This document shows, piece after piece, positions 11,069 to 21,971 of a DNA stretch of 64,000 bases; position 1 is the first letter of the stretch, and every line of letters begins with the position of its first letter. Source of the DNA: Morinoia aosen (lineage: Eukaryota; Arthropoda; Malacostraca; Amphipoda; Talitridae). Made by a program: the position numbers and the translations under genes. The stretch is from positions 35,938,964 through 36,002,963 of the forward strand of contig CM059556.1 in assembly GCA_030386875.1 (NCBI GenBank), written 5' to 3'. Under the pieces are notes generated by a model. That model saw only the letters and a program-made list of their open reading frames with translations. It did not search any database and was not told the DNA's origin.

Positions 11069-13010
11069 ATAAATAAATACGCAAATAAACAGGCAAACAA
11101 CGCTTGTCTCGATGTAACGCGTGTCCAAAGCTCTATTTGCGCTGCAGCAACTTGGCTTTCTTCCATCCAGGTTTTCGTTTGATTTTGCAACAAATATTTT
11201 TAGGAATTTTTACAAAAAATCGTGGACTGTTGCGAAATGTACTTGAAACCGTTTATGGCAAAATTCAGGAAATACATGCGAAAATATTTGGAAAGCAAAT
11301 TATTGGAATGTTTTTCAACCTAATTACGAAAATATTCATCGAAATATCCAACAAAATGTTCTGCGGACTATTTACGGAACTGCTCAAGTGCAATCCTCGA
11401 TAACGGAGACTAGTATTCTCAGAGTTATTTTGAAAATATTTTAACCCATGCCCATTAGAACTTTTATTGCATAAATGTAATTATAACCACCGTACTATAA
11501 CTGGCAGTAGAATTAGGTTTGTCACCGACTTCAGCATTGAGACAAAAGTTTGGCATTGAACTTCAAGAAACACATTAGGACACAAATTCGATGGGAAGTA
11601 AAATATTAGAGCATTTTCATTGGGCGTTCTTTATATGACTCGGAGGACTATTAGTGTTTAAAATAAACGTTGAATTATAATTGTTTGAAAACCAAGAGAA
11701 CGTCGTATGCGACGTCGTTCTATTAATAATAGTTCTGATAATTTGAGAAAAATCGCGTTTGTGATGAACGAGTAACTGATGAAGAATATGTGTGCGTTGA
11801 TTGTGAGTTTATTAGTAAAGTAATAGTATTTAAAGTGTATTTGTCCAGTTTAGGTGTACACGGAATGTGATTTCACTTATTTCACATCTATGAGCTTATT
11901 TTAGGTACAGGAAGTTTTTCTCATATACTAAACTATAAAAAGTAAATTATCCCCTTATTATTACCACATAAGCCACATGCATGAGTGTGAAAAGATAGAT
12001 GAAAAGCTAGATCTAAACAACGGAGTTTGAGCCTCGAAACCGCAAACTAGCAGAGAGACACTAATTCTCTGAAAATGGTCGAGGAATATCGAAAATTAAA
12101 CGTGCACACTAAACATAACAAACACATTTGCGGTCCTAAAATTGCTGCGGGTATTCATTTCACCGAATACTTCCTAATTACATATGAAAAACTCAACTGA
12201 CCATAAGTAAAAAGTGAGGAATGTATTCTAAACAGTTTACTTCACCAAATTTCTTAAATAATTTAAATTTGAGTGCACATTTTTGGCCTTCTATACAATT
12301 TTTAACCCAAAGGACAAAGAAACTTGATGCTCAAAAAACATTGAACGGGGCATTTTTAACAGTTGACAGTCAGGGCTAGTCTCAGATCCAGGTTTATTGT
12401 TCAGTTTAACCTGAAGCTCACCACCGCACTAATGCGATTTACAGCTATTTACAGCTATTATATTAACAGCCACAAACACGGCTTATGGTTGTTCACTTGT
12501 CCGATGTCCTCATGCGTTCATGGATTCTCTTCATATGAGCTGTCTAGAGCTTCACAACTTAACAGAAATACTTCATATTATTCTTCTTTATATCGATTCT
12601 TCTTGGAGCCATATATTTATTTTCATTAATCAGTAATTTTTTTATTATTTCACTAGCTGACGATAAGAAAATACATTTCACCCAGGCTATAGTTTATATT
12701 TTAGACATTTTTTACGCCAAACTTAGAAGTGGTCTGAATCGCATTTCAGTCGTGTTCTTCATTTGTTTCAGCTGTGTCGTATTCCAAGTTTGCTATTGCA
12801 TATCAGTTTCGTTGAGGTTGAGTTTCAATTTTGTCGTAGTAATCGTATTTCAGTTTTTGTTGACAGGATTTGCATTTTTCAAAATGTTTCGCTTTACGTC
12901 CGGAGATTTAAAGTCTCATCACAGACGGGACAATGAGCGGCGAGGATTCATTTACTGCGAGCATGAATTCACTATGAAACAAAGTGAAAGTTTGAAACTC
13001 TCGTAACACT
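11069..13010. other. Unique AT-rich sequence, no gene seen
   Basis: Holds several frames of 84-99 codons (11104-11403, 12363-12629, 12752-13006, all +) with no recognisable domain and AT-driven composition. No strong repeat was seen. Confidence 0.4.
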
Positions 13011-13030
13011 CACGTGTTAAGGTATAAAAG
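13011..13030 (+). promoter_or_regulatory. Possible E-box plus TATA box
   Basis: CACGTG at 13011-13016 is followed by TATAAAAG at 13023-13030. This is a textbook core-promoter arrangement that would start transcription near 13055, about 75 bp before the frame at 13129. Such motifs also arise by chance in AT-rich DNA. Confidence 0.3.
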
Positions 13031-13128
13031 TTCAGGCGCACATCTGCATTTTTAGAGCACGGATTTTGGAGCAAGATCGTGGCGGTAATTAGCCAATTTA
13101 CGAGCTAATTACTGGTATTTGCGACGAC

Positions 13129-13539
13129 TTGGCAGGCAAGCCTCTCTTAATTGCAACCATCAAGCAACACCAGCAAGCAACCATCAAGCAACACCAGCAA
13201 GCAACCATCAAGCAACACCAGCAAGCAACCATCAAGCAACACCAGCAAGCAACCAGCAATCAAGCAACGATCAAGCAACACCAGCGAGCAAACATCAAGC
13301 AACACCAGCAAACAACCATCAAGCAACACCAGAAACAACCACCAATCAACACCAACAAGCAGCCATCAAGCAAAACCAGTGAATACCCATCAAATAATAT
13401 CAGAACACTAGCATCAAGTTCCACGAACAAACCACAGTTAAACAAAATAACAAATTATCAATCGAACGGTGCAGAGGTAGAGGTCATTACGAAGACGGCA
13501 ACAGCATCAAACCAGAGCATGGGTCAAACTGAATTTTAA
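13129..13539 (+). CDS. Doubtful low-complexity frame, 136 codons
   Basis: An open frame from ATG encodes about nine copies of the octapeptide ATIKQHQQ, then a non-repetitive Ser/Thr/Asn/Gln-rich tail of about 65 residues ending MGQTEF. A TATA box lies about 100 bp upstream and an AATAAA at 13956-13961 downstream, so a short transcription unit is conceivable. Against it, the 24-bp repeat is a multiple of three and leaves all three frames and the reverse strand open, and no family is recognised. There is no signal peptide or membrane segment. I regard it as more likely non-coding. Confidence 0.15.
   Translation: MAGKPLLIATIKQHQQATIKQHQQATIKQHQQATIKQHQQATSNQATIKQHQRANIKQHQQTTIKQHQKQPPINTNKQPSSKTSEYPSNNIRTLASSSTNKPQLNKITNYQSNGAEVEVITKTATASNQSMGQTEF
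13152..13380. repeat. 24-bp minisatellite, about 9 copies
   Basis: The unit is GCAACCATCAAGCAACACCA plus GCAA. The first five copies are almost perfect and the right half is degenerate. The CAA-rich strand bias explains the glutamine-rich translation. Confidence 0.93.
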
Positions 13540-14548
13540 ACTGTAACTCAAATTTGAAGTAACTTGAAGTAAGCAGTTTCGAAAATAGCAAACGTTAACT
13601 GGGTTGTGCGTTCGTTAAGTTTTGATTAAGTATTTACTAAAATTGAGTTTGTGACTACTGGTCGGTCAGCAGTATCGTGAAAATTCCTTCCGGGCACACC
13701 GGCAGCTCACGTCACGACGAACGGATTAAAGGACGCATCAATGCTGTATCAAATTGAGTAAACACGGTACATTTAATTCTACCGGACAATTATAAATAAT
13801 TTATGTCAATGTTGACTCCTGCGAATGTATGTGCAACTTATACAGCAAGCTCAAATCTGTATCGTATGGGGAAATAGCGTTTTGGTTTCAATCCACCGTT
13901 TAACCAACGCAAGTTTCTCATTGACAAGCCGACGCGGACTTTGATGATAAGCACAAATAAAATGTGCATCTCCATTTACAGTGATATTTACACATTTTTA
14001 AAACTGTTGTCAACACATTGATTCGAATCTTATAATTATTTTTATTCAAGAATGTTACTTACATTCGTCACAAGACGATGTATACATTCTATCATGAATG
14101 CATCCATTGCTGGAAAGACTTTAAATTCGTTCCTTTGAAGCAACACTGAAAGCAAACTAAATCACTGGCCGCAATGAATACTCGCGGATTTAATACGCTG
14201 TGAGAAAGATGTAATGAACAATTTCCTCAGACACGTAGCAATGGAAAAATTGAAATTAAAAGCCCGTTTGTCTGCACTTCATTGCATTTTCTGTTCGTTA
14301 ACTTTGAGAAAGACTCCGACTTGATGGCAATTCTAAGAACTCCTGGAACTGGAACATACTTTAGCAGGGACTTCTTGAAACTGATCAACGTCAAACACGA
14401 ATAACTTTATTCTAAACTGGAACATCTTCTTAAGCTGATATTTGACTTCAATAATTTTTAAATGCGTTGCATTGAGCTACGAAAAATTATCTTTGTCTTC
14501 AAATGATTTATCACTTGTTTTACTGCCTTTATCTTGCAGAATAAGTTT
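13540..14548. other. Unique sequence, no gene seen
   Basis: Contains the AATAAA noted for the 13129 frame. Nothing else was recognised. Confidence 0.4.
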
Positions 14549-14860
14549 AAAAATTAGTGCGTATAGTATTGAATTGAGGTATTTATATACGAGTACTTCT
14601 AAAGGATGATTCAGCATTGATTGATTAGCGTGAAATTGTGGAAAAAATAAAGAGACTTAGATGTTGATGTTCATGGGGGAGAAAAATACTGGATGGACTA
14701 CTACTATCGTCAAAATTTAGTACGTATAATATTTAATTGAGGCATTAACTTTCACAGGCTGATTCGACATTGCACGATTAACATGAAATTGAGGAATAGA
14801 ATAAAAAGGCTTAGATGTTGATGTTCATGAGGGAACATAAGATTGGAAAGACTACTACTA
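14549..14860. repeat. Two-copy tandem duplication, about 150-165 bp each
   Basis: Copies at about 14549-14711 and 14712-14860 share TTAGATGTTGATGTTCATG, then TGGA..GACTACTACTAT, and the upstream block TAGTACGTATAATATT. Divergence is roughly 20% with small indels. Confidence 0.8.
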
Positions 14861-15320
14861 TGTTAACATTTGAACGCAGGAGGTTGAGCTATTGAAAGCT
14901 ACACTGTTGTATTTGATCATAGAAAGTAAACTCATGGTAAATTGTTTAAAATGTGGTAGTATGTACTGCACACCCACACACGCACACAGCATATACACAC
15001 AGAAATATAATTGCTCAAAATTGGAAATATTATCTTTCATTCAGCACTAGCTTTTCCTTGAAGTTGAACAATACACTGTAGCTGGGAAATCCCTTGCTGC
15101 AGCAATAAGAGTGCGAGTGCCCTGGAACTGAAATTTCGAATGCATTTCAATCTTTCTCAAGAAATGCAAAAAAATAAATTACACGATAATATTTTGCCTC
15201 GTTCACAAAAAAATTATTTTACAAATTTTATGAATAATCATGTTCCTCATTCATACCGGTACATGAATGAGAAATTTGCCTCTAGACTCATGCATGTCCC
15301 AAAAGAAATTAAACGTTTCA
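14861..15320. other. Unique sequence with a short CA-rich tract
   Basis: An imperfect (CA)n lies at about 14970-15000. No gene is seen. A 92-codon frame at 15140-15418 runs into dispersed repeat R1. Confidence 0.4.
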
Positions 15321-15555
15321 GCACTTTGACTGCGGTACTTTCGATACTTTCGGTGGTCACTGAGGGGATTTTGATAATACTGCTGGCTGACCAGCAGTCA
15401 CTAACTCAATTTTCATAAATACTCAGCGAAAACTAAATAAAGGCACGATCTATATATTGTACATTATTTTCAAAGTAAATCTGTAAAATTAACTTTAATT
15501 TGAGTTGAATATGGAACCTCAGTTTAACCAACCGCAATCAGCTAGTTAATTAAAG
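15321..15555 (+). repeat. Dispersed repeat family R1, copy B
   Basis: Carries GAGGGGATTTTGATAATACT, GACCAGCAGTCACTAACTCA, then CTAAATAAAGGCACGATC and GAGTTGAATATGGAACCTCAG, in the family order. The left edge is more diverged than in other copies. Confidence 0.7.
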
Positions 15556-16165
15556 GAGTGCAATTTCTTAAATAGGGAATATGAAGCGTTTAGTGTTACC
15601 TTCAGCTGAGCGAGCGCTTGGATCAGTGACGTAGTCATCCAATTACAACTACTTACCATTTATGGGAATTTGGTCCTCTTAATTATCTGAGAACGTATGC
15701 TGTTTTTTTTATTTTTGTACAAAGCCGATTGGCCAAATTAATGGATAGGTTAGTTAGGTGAGAAAGATCTTCCACTTCACGTTAATTTTGACAGTGAACT
15801 GTTTTGATGCTATTATATGTTCATATTTCAATTTAATTTACTTCTGATTTGGTTAGTGTAGTTTTCCGTAAATTAAAGTAGATTGCTTCAATAATTGAAT
15901 AAGATTGATGGTGTTTTTTTGCTCAATCATCTGTGAGAAAACTCAGAATATTAAGTCAATGGGTGCACAGACAGTGAACAAGATAACGGAAAAAATACCG
16001 ACAAAGTGAACCGTTTCGATTATGAGTAAAATAGTTAATTTATTAGTTTAGAAAGGGCTGAGTGATAGCAAAGAAGCACATACAATTTTGAGAGGCACAC
16101 TCAAAATATTGTAACTCAAAGCCTTTGATTCAAGCATCGTTTTGGACAAGCAGCACATTAGGTGC
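15556..16165. other. Unique AT-rich sequence, no gene seen
   Basis: No frame of note and no repeat recognised. Confidence 0.4.
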
Positions 16166-16560
16166 TTCTAGGAAACGATAATTAATGTTAATGACAATAA
16201 TTAATGTTTATGTTAACTTTAATTAGTTTCACAATCGATAATAAATAGGTAAAATTACTGGTTGGTAAAAACTAATTAATAAGAACAATATAGTTTCGCC
16301 ACGAGTAATGTAATTTATAATAACAATAATTTATTTGGCGAAAAATAATTGATAATGCCCATAATTGGTTTGATAAACAATAATTAATAATAATAATAAG
16401 TTCGGCAAACATTAAATTATGATAACAATAATGGGTTTCCCAAATTGTAATTACTGATAATAATTGTTTTCGGGAAAATAACTAATGTAAACATTAGTGG
16501 GTTTCACAAACTGTAATTAACAATGATAACGGTTTTGACAAACAATGATAATTGGTTGCT
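16166..16560. repeat. Degenerate AT-rich repeat
   Basis: Recurrent GATAATAATTAATGTTTA-like and GGGTTTCACAAACTGTAATT-like blocks about 35-50 bp apart, with low conservation. Confidence 0.65.
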
Positions 16561-18285
16561 GTTTTAGAACAATGAAAAAGTGACGCGGTAACTCCGCACA
16601 TTTCTTTTGACTTGCGCCTCCCTTGCTTTTCCCTGCGCCCTCTCCCGTAATTGAATTTGAAAACAATTTGCATATTTAGCCGCGCTCGGGACCACAAGTT
16701 TGAGGGACCGTCGCTAAGTTCTTTGCGCAAATGTATTGATTTCTGGGCTCACCGGAACGTTTTTTGACAGAACATATTGGATTTGCAGCTTCCTCAAGAT
16801 TGCTCAGTTTTGTTGCAGAACTCTTTGACATTTTTTGGGAAAATTTTCCGAGCAGCACTAAAATAAATTCCTTTCAACTACCCGTTAGAATGTTGCTTTT
16901 TCGCATGCGACTATTTTTGTGGTTAGAAAAAAAAACCTCACACAAACTCCCTGTTACGGGCTTAACTGGAATTCAGTATTCAACTCAAAATAAAGTCAAT
17001 TTTCGGATTTATAACTTAGAATGACCAACATCAGTTAGATCGAGTTTCCATTTGGATTTGATTAAGTGCTTATGAAAATTTAGTTGTGACCAGTTGCGCG
17101 TTACTTTAATAATGAAAAATTAGCTACTCGTACCTTATAAAAATTGGTAACTCCTCAGGTTTGTCACACGCCAGGTAAGTGTTGAACAGAAGTTATCTGG
17201 ACATGAACACTTTACAAATAAATAAACTTTTTATTCCAACAATGCCTATAGTTGTTGTAATGTAGCTGATGAAAGTGCTAAGCTGCTCTCCGAAAAAAAA
17301 TTAATGAGCAAAAACACCACAAATGCGAATTTATTAAATTTAATGAATGAGTCAATTCTGATGAAATATTTCCTTCGAAATTCCTAACACTCACAACTTA
17401 TGATGAACTTGACCCAAAAACTTTTGTATCGAAATGCAAGAAGCAAACTGTTAGCTCGCAGGCCTACAAAAGTGAAACAGTTGGGTGCTATTAGTTTCAG
17501 GCTAACGTATTACAAGCATCTATATTGTGAAGATAGGAATTTATGGTCACATAAATTCTAACATATAATAAACTTGTCAATTTTAATATCGTGAACTTGG
17601 AATATATGAAATGTTTCAAATGTTTTTAACGACTTAACGCTGTCGACTGACATTACAAAATTAATTTTAGGTTAGTATTGAGGCAAAATAAACTAAATAT
17701 TAAAGCAGAAACGAATTAATACATTTAGTGAGGAACTAAGTTACATAGCAAAGAACGAGAGAACTGATACATTAAAGAAGGAGCGAAATAATACAATAAA
17801 GTAAGATGAAAGTGATACATATGGAAGTAAATGAGAAAGGAAAAAGGAAACTCACGCAGTTAAAATCATTTTGATAAGAACAATCATTTCGGAGCGCAAA
17901 AATTTTACCTCCAGTGCTCAGAGAAAATTAGAAAACTGGGTGTAAGGTTCAAGTTGGAGCGAACATTAACATTTCTTCATTATATACATTAGCCTTTTTT
18001 CATCTTCGTTAAAAATTTCCTTATTGGATTTTTTCAGGGAGGTCGTTATAGGAAAACTTTTTGTGAAAAATGAAAATCTGAAGGTTCTTTGGATAGAAAA
18101 AAGCTAAAACAGCCGCGGTAGATTGAAGCAGTTCTTTTTTGTAGTTGCAGTTTCCTTTTCTAATATATTGCTTCGAAGTTGCGCTCTGTAACTCCGATAC
18201 TCACGCCGTTCCAGAAACAGAAGAGGCTCATATTTTCTCTACGGCTGCATCGCGTGAGGGCTGAACGGCACAGTTTTTTTTTATT
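16561..18285. other. Unique AT-rich sequence, no gene seen
   Basis: A weak repeat of about 36 bp (AACTGATACATTAAAGAAGG-like) lies at about 17690-17830. Frames of 60-86 codons near 16494-17024 have no recognisable content. Confidence 0.4.
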
Positions 18286-18287
18286 TT

Positions 18288-18440
18288 ATTTTTTGTGATG
18301 GACAGTGATCCAGGGGGTAAATTTAGATCTATCCAAAAAATTAAAAAATTTTCTCGTGCTATTTTTTTTGTAATGGACTGTCATCCAAAGGGTAAATTTA
18401 GATCTTTCCATGAATTGAAAAAAATTTTCGATTCTATTTT
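18288..18440 (+). repeat. Two tandem 75-bp units with a conserved frame
   Basis: Two adjacent units share GGTAAATTTAGATCT and TTTTGT.ATGGAC. They encode two 25-residue repeats within one short frame (ATG at 18298, stop at 18478-18480), each with a P-x-G-K-F-R-S core. The second reads HPKGKFRSFHELKKIF. This loosely resembles the P-x-G-K-K-F-R-S-x-x-E-L core of methyl-CpG-binding domains, with one residue fewer. It is only about 60 residues long and no flanking exon is visible. It may be a duplicated fossil exon or chance. Confidence 0.3.
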
Positions 18441-18616
18441 TATTGATAGATTTATGGATATTTTACAGACAGGCGATTAATGCAACATGTAAGTTCATCA
18501 TCTTGAAACTTTCGGAATAATGCACCTATTGACTTTACATTTCCATCAAACGAAAGAATATTTTAATTTTTCGTTTGCGAGTAATTTGAAGTCGCAAAGT
18601 GCATTGTTTCGTAAGC

Positions 18617-18762
18617 TACTTAAAATTGGAATTGAATGTTGAACTTCATTCCACCCAATTCCGGTCGAACTATTAACTCTCTTTTGAGGGTTTTGGAGCT
18701 CTGAGAAATACCCTAATACGAGCCCAAAATAGTCGGCATGTCTCATTCAAACTCGTAGTAAA
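18617..18762 (+). repeat. Dispersed repeat family R1, right-hand part (copy C)
   Basis: About 146 bp match 22893-23036 with about three differences, including GAGGGTTTTGGAGCTCTGAG and AGTCGGCATGTCTCATTC. The left half of the family is absent. Homology starts abruptly at ACTTAAAATTGG. Confidence 0.9.
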
Positions 18763-19277
18763 GCTACAAGTGGGTGAACGTACTTGTTGCATTAGTGGCG
18801 GGGCTTATCTGAAGAAGATATAGATTTATTTAATTGATAAGTTTATTTTTTGATTAATTTATTTGATTGATAAATTTATTTTATTGGTAATTTTAGATCC
18901 TACAAAAACTTTTATATTTTTTGCCTGCGCAAAACTGTGTGGTAATTCATGAGTCTTGAAAAGTTACCATAGAAATCTTTTAGCTTATTTGGTTCGTAAT
19001 GCAAATATTATTCACCGTTAGATATTAAGTTCATTTATACGCCATTCAAGTACATGGTTGGGATAAAAAACTTCCAGGTGATTCAAATTTTTAAAATTTG
19101 TCTAATCTACGATGGAGGGATTTTCTGCAGTAATACAAAAAAATATGAGCATACCTTCCAAATGATCGAAATTTTAAAAAATATTCCTAATATACGATGA
19201 AAATATCCTCTAATTATTATTTTATACAATGTATATATATATATTCGTATATTTTGGAAACAGTCTTTCTTTCAAGC
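18763..19277. other. Unique AT-rich sequence before the Penelope-like element
   Basis: Ends in a short (TA)n near 19228-19245. No gene is seen. Confidence 0.4.
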
Positions 19278-19323
19278 ATATTTCATTAAAAAGTACGCCG
19301 TTTTTATTATTGATTAGTTTTAG

Positions 19324-19650
19324 AAACAGAAACAGACCAATGTCATATACGAGTACAAATGCAACCATGAGGACTGTGAACCTCTAAACCGCTCGTATAT
19401 AGGCATGACAACTACCACCCTATCAAGACGCCTAACCATGCACCTATCTACAGGAGGCCTAAATCAACACGCTTCGGAAACACACGGCCAAGCCCTAACA
19501 AGAAACCAATTAGTGAGCAACACAAAAATTCTACGCAAAGAAACAGACTTCAATAGATTACAGATCATAGAAGAAATATTGATAGAACAGAAAAAACCAA
19601 CAATTAGCAACCAGAGCACCGGGACCCACCGCATTCTCAAACTTTTTTGA
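19324..19650 (+). CDS. GIY-YIG endonuclease C-terminus of Penelope-like ORF (partial)
   Basis: About 108 codons encode the whole GIY-YIG module. In order, the visible motifs are VIYEYKC (the GIY strand), a Cys-x4-Cys pair (CNHEDC), SYIGMT (the YIG strand), TTTTLSRRLTMHL with the usual arginine and histidine, a downstream LNQH, and a glutamate-rich helix (IIEEILIEQKKP) before the closing ILKLF and stop. This is the expected order of Penelope-like endonucleases, which nick DNA for target-primed reverse transcription. The reverse transcriptase upstream is missing. The frame is closed by a TAG at 19321-19323 at the junction with the inverted repeat. The shorter frame from ATG 19405 would omit the YIG motif and is not a natural start. 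Confidence 0.88.
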   Translation, partial: KQKQTNVIYEYKCNHEDCEPLNRSYIGMTTTTLSRRLTMHLSTGGLNQHASETHGQALTRNQLVSNTKILRKETDFNRLQIIEEILIEQKKPTISNQSTGTHRILKLF

Positions 19651-19827
19651 CGCTGACCGCGTGAGTTGCACGTGGCCGCGTCGACCGACTGTGCGCCCCA
19701 CCGATTCGACATAAGCCGCCAACAAAGCCAATCCACATTGGCGACCCTGCCACCCTACCTTTCATTTGATCTTGAGCAGCCATTACAGTAGCACCTCAGA
19801 AATCATAGCTGCATTTTATTTACATAG

Positions 19828-19860
19828 CTTGAGAATGGCGCAAGAGCGCCGAAACGCGTC
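19828..19860 (+). ncRNA. Hammerhead-ribozyme-like motif, probably decayed
   Basis: A stem-loop GGCGC-AAGA-GCGCC (19836-19849) is followed directly by GAAACGCGTC (19851-19860). This is the stem II / GAAA / short stem III layout of hammerheads reported from Penelope-like elements. The conserved CUGANGA box that should precede stem II reads CTTGAGA here, so self-cleavage is doubtful. It lies in the 3' part of the element, as expected for the family. Confidence 0.55.
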
Positions 19861-19979
19861 GACTATTAGCGACCTTTTTAACCTCCTTGGCAATGATGCT
19901 AGAAATATATTTAGGAAAATAGAAAACCTTAATAAAAAACTAATCAATAATAAAAACGGCGTACTTTTTAATGAAATAT

Positions 19980-20125
19980 ACATATATATATATATATATA
20001 TATACATATATATACATATATATACATGTATATATGTGAATATCTATATATATATATATACATATATATACATGTATATATGTGTATATCTATATATATA
20101 TATATATATACATATACACAAAATT
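19980..20125. repeat. (TA)n / CATA microsatellite
   Basis: Continuous TA with CATA, GTATATATGTG and CTATA interruptions. It contains two near-identical halves around 20030-20100. Confidence 0.95.
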
Positions 20126-20175
20126 AAGCATCATAGTTGCAAATTTTAGTCCATTTATTTTAAAATTAATAAAAC

Positions 20176-20202
20176 GGGGTAGGGGGGAGGGGTTTGGGGG
20201 GG
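20176..20202 (+). other. Strong G-quadruplex motif
   Basis: Four G-runs (4, 6, 4 and 7 Gs) are separated by loops TA, A and TTT. This fits the canonical four-tract pattern with very short loops, in otherwise AT-rich DNA. Confidence 0.85.
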
Positions 20203-20558
20203 TAGTGGGACAAGCGTACATTGTTCTTTTCATTTTTGTAGGTTTCGTCGAGACTGATCCAGTGTTCCTGAAAACAAATAAAATTAAGTTTCTATTTTAG
20301 CATGCTTTTGTTGGTAAAATCGGTACACAAACGGGACATTGAAGCATCCTGGCCGAATTTGGCATTTCAAATTTTCTTGATAAGGTAAATAATTTATTAC
20401 CGGTACTATAAAGGGACCTTAAATTGCGCAAAATCATGATGAAGGCGCTAAATTCTTTAATTATATTGACTTTCCTCAGAGTAAATTCAGTCATCTATCT
20501 ATATAATTCAATCATTAAAACTTATAAATGAAACGAATGAAAAAATTTGATCAACTTA
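20203..20558. other. Unique sequence, no gene seen
   Basis: Spacer between the G-rich tract and the 26-bp array. No frame of note. Confidence 0.4.
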
Positions 20559-21850
20559 GACAACATGGGTGGCAACAATACAAAGACAACATCGGTGGCA
20601 TCAATACAAAGACAACATGGGTGACAACAATACAAAGACAACATGGGTGGCAACAATACAAAGACAACATGGGTGGCAACAATACAAAGACAACATGGGT
20701 GGCAACAATACAAAGACAACATGGGTGACAACAATACAAAGACAACATGGGTGGCAACAATACAAAGACAACATGGGTGGCAACAATACAAAGACAACAT
20801 GGGTGGCAACAATACAAAGACAACATCGGTGGCATCAATACAAAGACAACATGGGTGACAACAATACAAAGACAACATGGGTGGCAACAATACAAAGACA
20901 ACATGGGTGGCAACAATACAAAGACAACATGGGTGACAACAATACAAAGACAACATCGGTGGCATCAATACAAAGACAACATGGGTGGCAACAATACAAA
21001 GACAACATGGGTGGCAACAATACATAGACAACATCGGTGGCATCAATACAAAGACAACATGGGTGGCAACAATACAAAGACAACATGGGTGACAACAATA
21101 CAAAGACAACATCGGTGGCATCAATACAAAGACAACATGGGTGGCAACAATACAAAGACAACATCGGTGGCATCAATACAAAGACAACATGGGTGGCAAC
21201 AATACAAAGACAACATCGGTGGCATCAATACAAAGACAACATGGGTGGCAACAATACAAAGACAACATGGGTGGCAACAATACAAAGACAACATGGGTGG
21301 CAACAATACAAAGACAACATCGGTGGCATCAATACAAAGACAACATGGGTGGCAACAATACAAAGACAACATCGGTGGCATCAATACAAAGACAACATGG
21401 GTGGCAACAATACAAAGACAACATCGGTGGCATCAATACAAAGACAACATGGGTGGCAACAATACAAAGACAACATCGGTGGCATCAATACAAAGACAAC
21501 ATGGGTGGCAACAATACAAAGACAACATCGGTGGCATCAATACAAAGACAACATGAGTGGCAACAATACAAAGACAACATCGGTGGCATCAATACAAAGA
21601 CAACATGGGTGGCAACAATACAAAGACAACATCAGTGGCATCAATACAAAGACAACATGGGTGGCAACAATACAAAGACAACATCGGTGGCATCAATAAA
21701 AAGGCAACATGGGTGGCAACAATACAAAGACAACATGGGTGGCAACAATACAAAGACAACAACGGTGGCATCAATAAAAAGGCAACATGGGTGGCAACAA
21801 TACAAAGACAACATGGGTGACAACAAAACAAAGACAACATGGGTGGCAAC
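20559..21850. repeat. 26-bp minisatellite, about 50 copies, becoming a 52-bp dimer array
   Basis: The units share ACAATACAAAGACAACAT. They begin GGGTGGCA (type G), GGGTGACA (type D) or CGGTGGCATC (type C). The left third is mostly type G. From about 21100 types C and G alternate almost perfectly, making a 52-bp higher-order unit. A late variant (AATAAAAAGG) marks the right end. The unit lacks stops in most frames on both strands, producing frames of up to 269 codons that are repeat artefacts. Confidence 0.97.
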
Positions 21851-21971
21851 TGTAGAAACTCCAATTTGGTTGATGTGAATCAGTTCTTGACTTGAGAAAA
21901 ATATCACTTCTCGTTATTCATGCAGATTTCTGAATTTGTTTTACCTAGACGGGACATGCAAATTTCTTTTA

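Larger units (their letters stand above)
19278..19979 (+). mobile_element. 5'-truncated Penelope-like retroelement
   Basis: It holds the GIY-YIG endonuclease end of the single Penelope ORF (19324-19650) followed by about 330 bp of 3' sequence. A 44-bp segment at 19278-19321 is a perfect reverse complement of 19936-19979, so the fragment begins with an inverted copy of its own 3' end. Inverted terminal repeats and 5' truncation are usual for Penelope-like elements. No reverse transcriptase domain is present. Both flanks are (TA)n, so the insertion target may have been a TA tract. The exact 44-bp identity argues for a fairly recent insertion. Confidence 0.88.

Noticed and set aside
20747-21556. 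Open frame of 269 codons on the + strand, with others on both strands
   Set aside because: It lies wholly inside the 26-bp array. The unit lacks stops in nearly all phases, so long frames are expected on both strands, and unit changes do not favour silent sites.
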